NCBI GenBank assembly: GCA_002381155.1
Contig: DFQX01000105.1
Location: forward strand, 1-6,885
DNA from: Flavobacteriaceae bacterium UBA3478
GTDB taxonomy: Bacteria > Bacteroidota > Bacteroidia > Flavobacteriales > Flavobacteriaceae
DNA: 6,885 nucleotides
Reading direction: 5' to 3'
Shown here piece after piece: positions 6,740-6,885 of the stretch. Both the position numbers and the translations under genes were made by a program. The notes under the pieces were generated by a model, which saw only the letters and a program-made list of their open reading frames with translations, was not told where the DNA came from and made no database searches. Position 1 is the first letter of the stretch. The number at the start of each line of letters is the position of its first letter.

Positions 6740-6885
6740 CTACAGATCCGTTTTTCGAAGAAATTCTATTAAATTTTGCGTAGCTCTTGCTCGATGACTT
6801 AGGGATTTTTTGATTTCCTTATCGAGTTCTCCAAAGGTCTGATTGTAACCTTCTGGCACAAAAATTGGATCATACCCAAAACCAT
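6740..6885 (-). CDS. rdgB: XTP/dITP diphosphatase (RdgB/HAM1), C-terminal part only
   Basis: The last 47 codons of a gene that enters from beyond the right edge can be read on the minus strand, with the TAG stop at 6740-6742; two bases of a preceding codon remain at 6884-6885. The peptide starts GFGYDPIFVPEGYNQTFGEL and continues to KSLSHRARA before ending RKTDL. GFGYDPIF and the SHR-x-RA segment are the hallmark substrate-binding motifs of the RdgB/HAM1 family, which hydrolyses ITP, dITP and XTP to monophosphates and pyrophosphate, keeping deaminated purines out of DNA and RNA. Full-length members are about 190-200 residues, so roughly three quarters lies outside the window. The truncation is due to the window edge, not a mutation. 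The gene reads in the same direction as the helicase, 44 bp upstream of it. Confidence 0.93.
   Translation of the reverse strand, partial: GFGYDPIFVPEGYNQTFGELDKEIKKSLSHRARATQNLIEFLRKTDL

Overview
The window looks like an ordinary chromosomal stretch of a marine or environmental Flavobacteriia-type Bacteroidetes. The evidence is a tandem pair of DUF4252 proteins (a family largely confined to Bacteroidetes), a secreted protein with an N-terminal carboxypeptidase-D-like regulatory domain typical of that phylum, signal peptides of the form '...SQ|S' and '...FGQ', no clear Shine-Dalgarno sequences, AT-rich codon use, and a TAnnTTTG-type -7 promoter element upstream of the helicase. The phylum assignment is inferred from gene families, not from a marker-gene comparison.

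Layout: positions 4-1113 on the plus strand hold two DUF4252 paralogues, the first with an ordinary signal peptide and the second a predicted lipoprotein. They meet, tail to tail across 8 bp, a co-directional minus-strand series that fills the rest of the window. In transcription order (right to left) this series is: the C-terminal end of rdgB (noncanonical purine NTP pyrophosphatase, cut by the window edge at 6885), a DeaD/CsdA-type DEAD-box RNA helicase (4986-6695), a secreted carboxypeptidase-regulatory-like protein with an uncharacterised C-terminal half (4156-4923, GTG start), a lipoprotein alpha-amylase of the MalS type in glycoside hydrolase family 13 (2510-4153), and purB, adenylosuccinate lyase (1122-2465).

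How they fit together: the secreted protein and the amylase are 2 bp apart and almost certainly co-transcribed, so they form the one tight pair on the minus strand. The other gaps (44, 62 and 44 bp) allow read-through, but the helicase has a plausible promoter element of its own. rdgB, the helicase and purB are housekeeping genes (nucleotide pool cleaning, RNA remodelling, purine synthesis). No SusC/SusD-like pair or glycan sensor is visible beside the amylase, so this is not a typical polysaccharide utilisation locus within the window.

There is no stretch over 300 bp without a gene; the largest gap is 62 bp. I see no tRNA, rRNA, CRISPR array, insertion sequence or phage gene, and no convincing new multi-gene system. 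The points most worth a second look are the DUF4252 pair, the lipoprotein MalS-like enzyme with its coupled partner, and two inverted repeats in the gene junctions.
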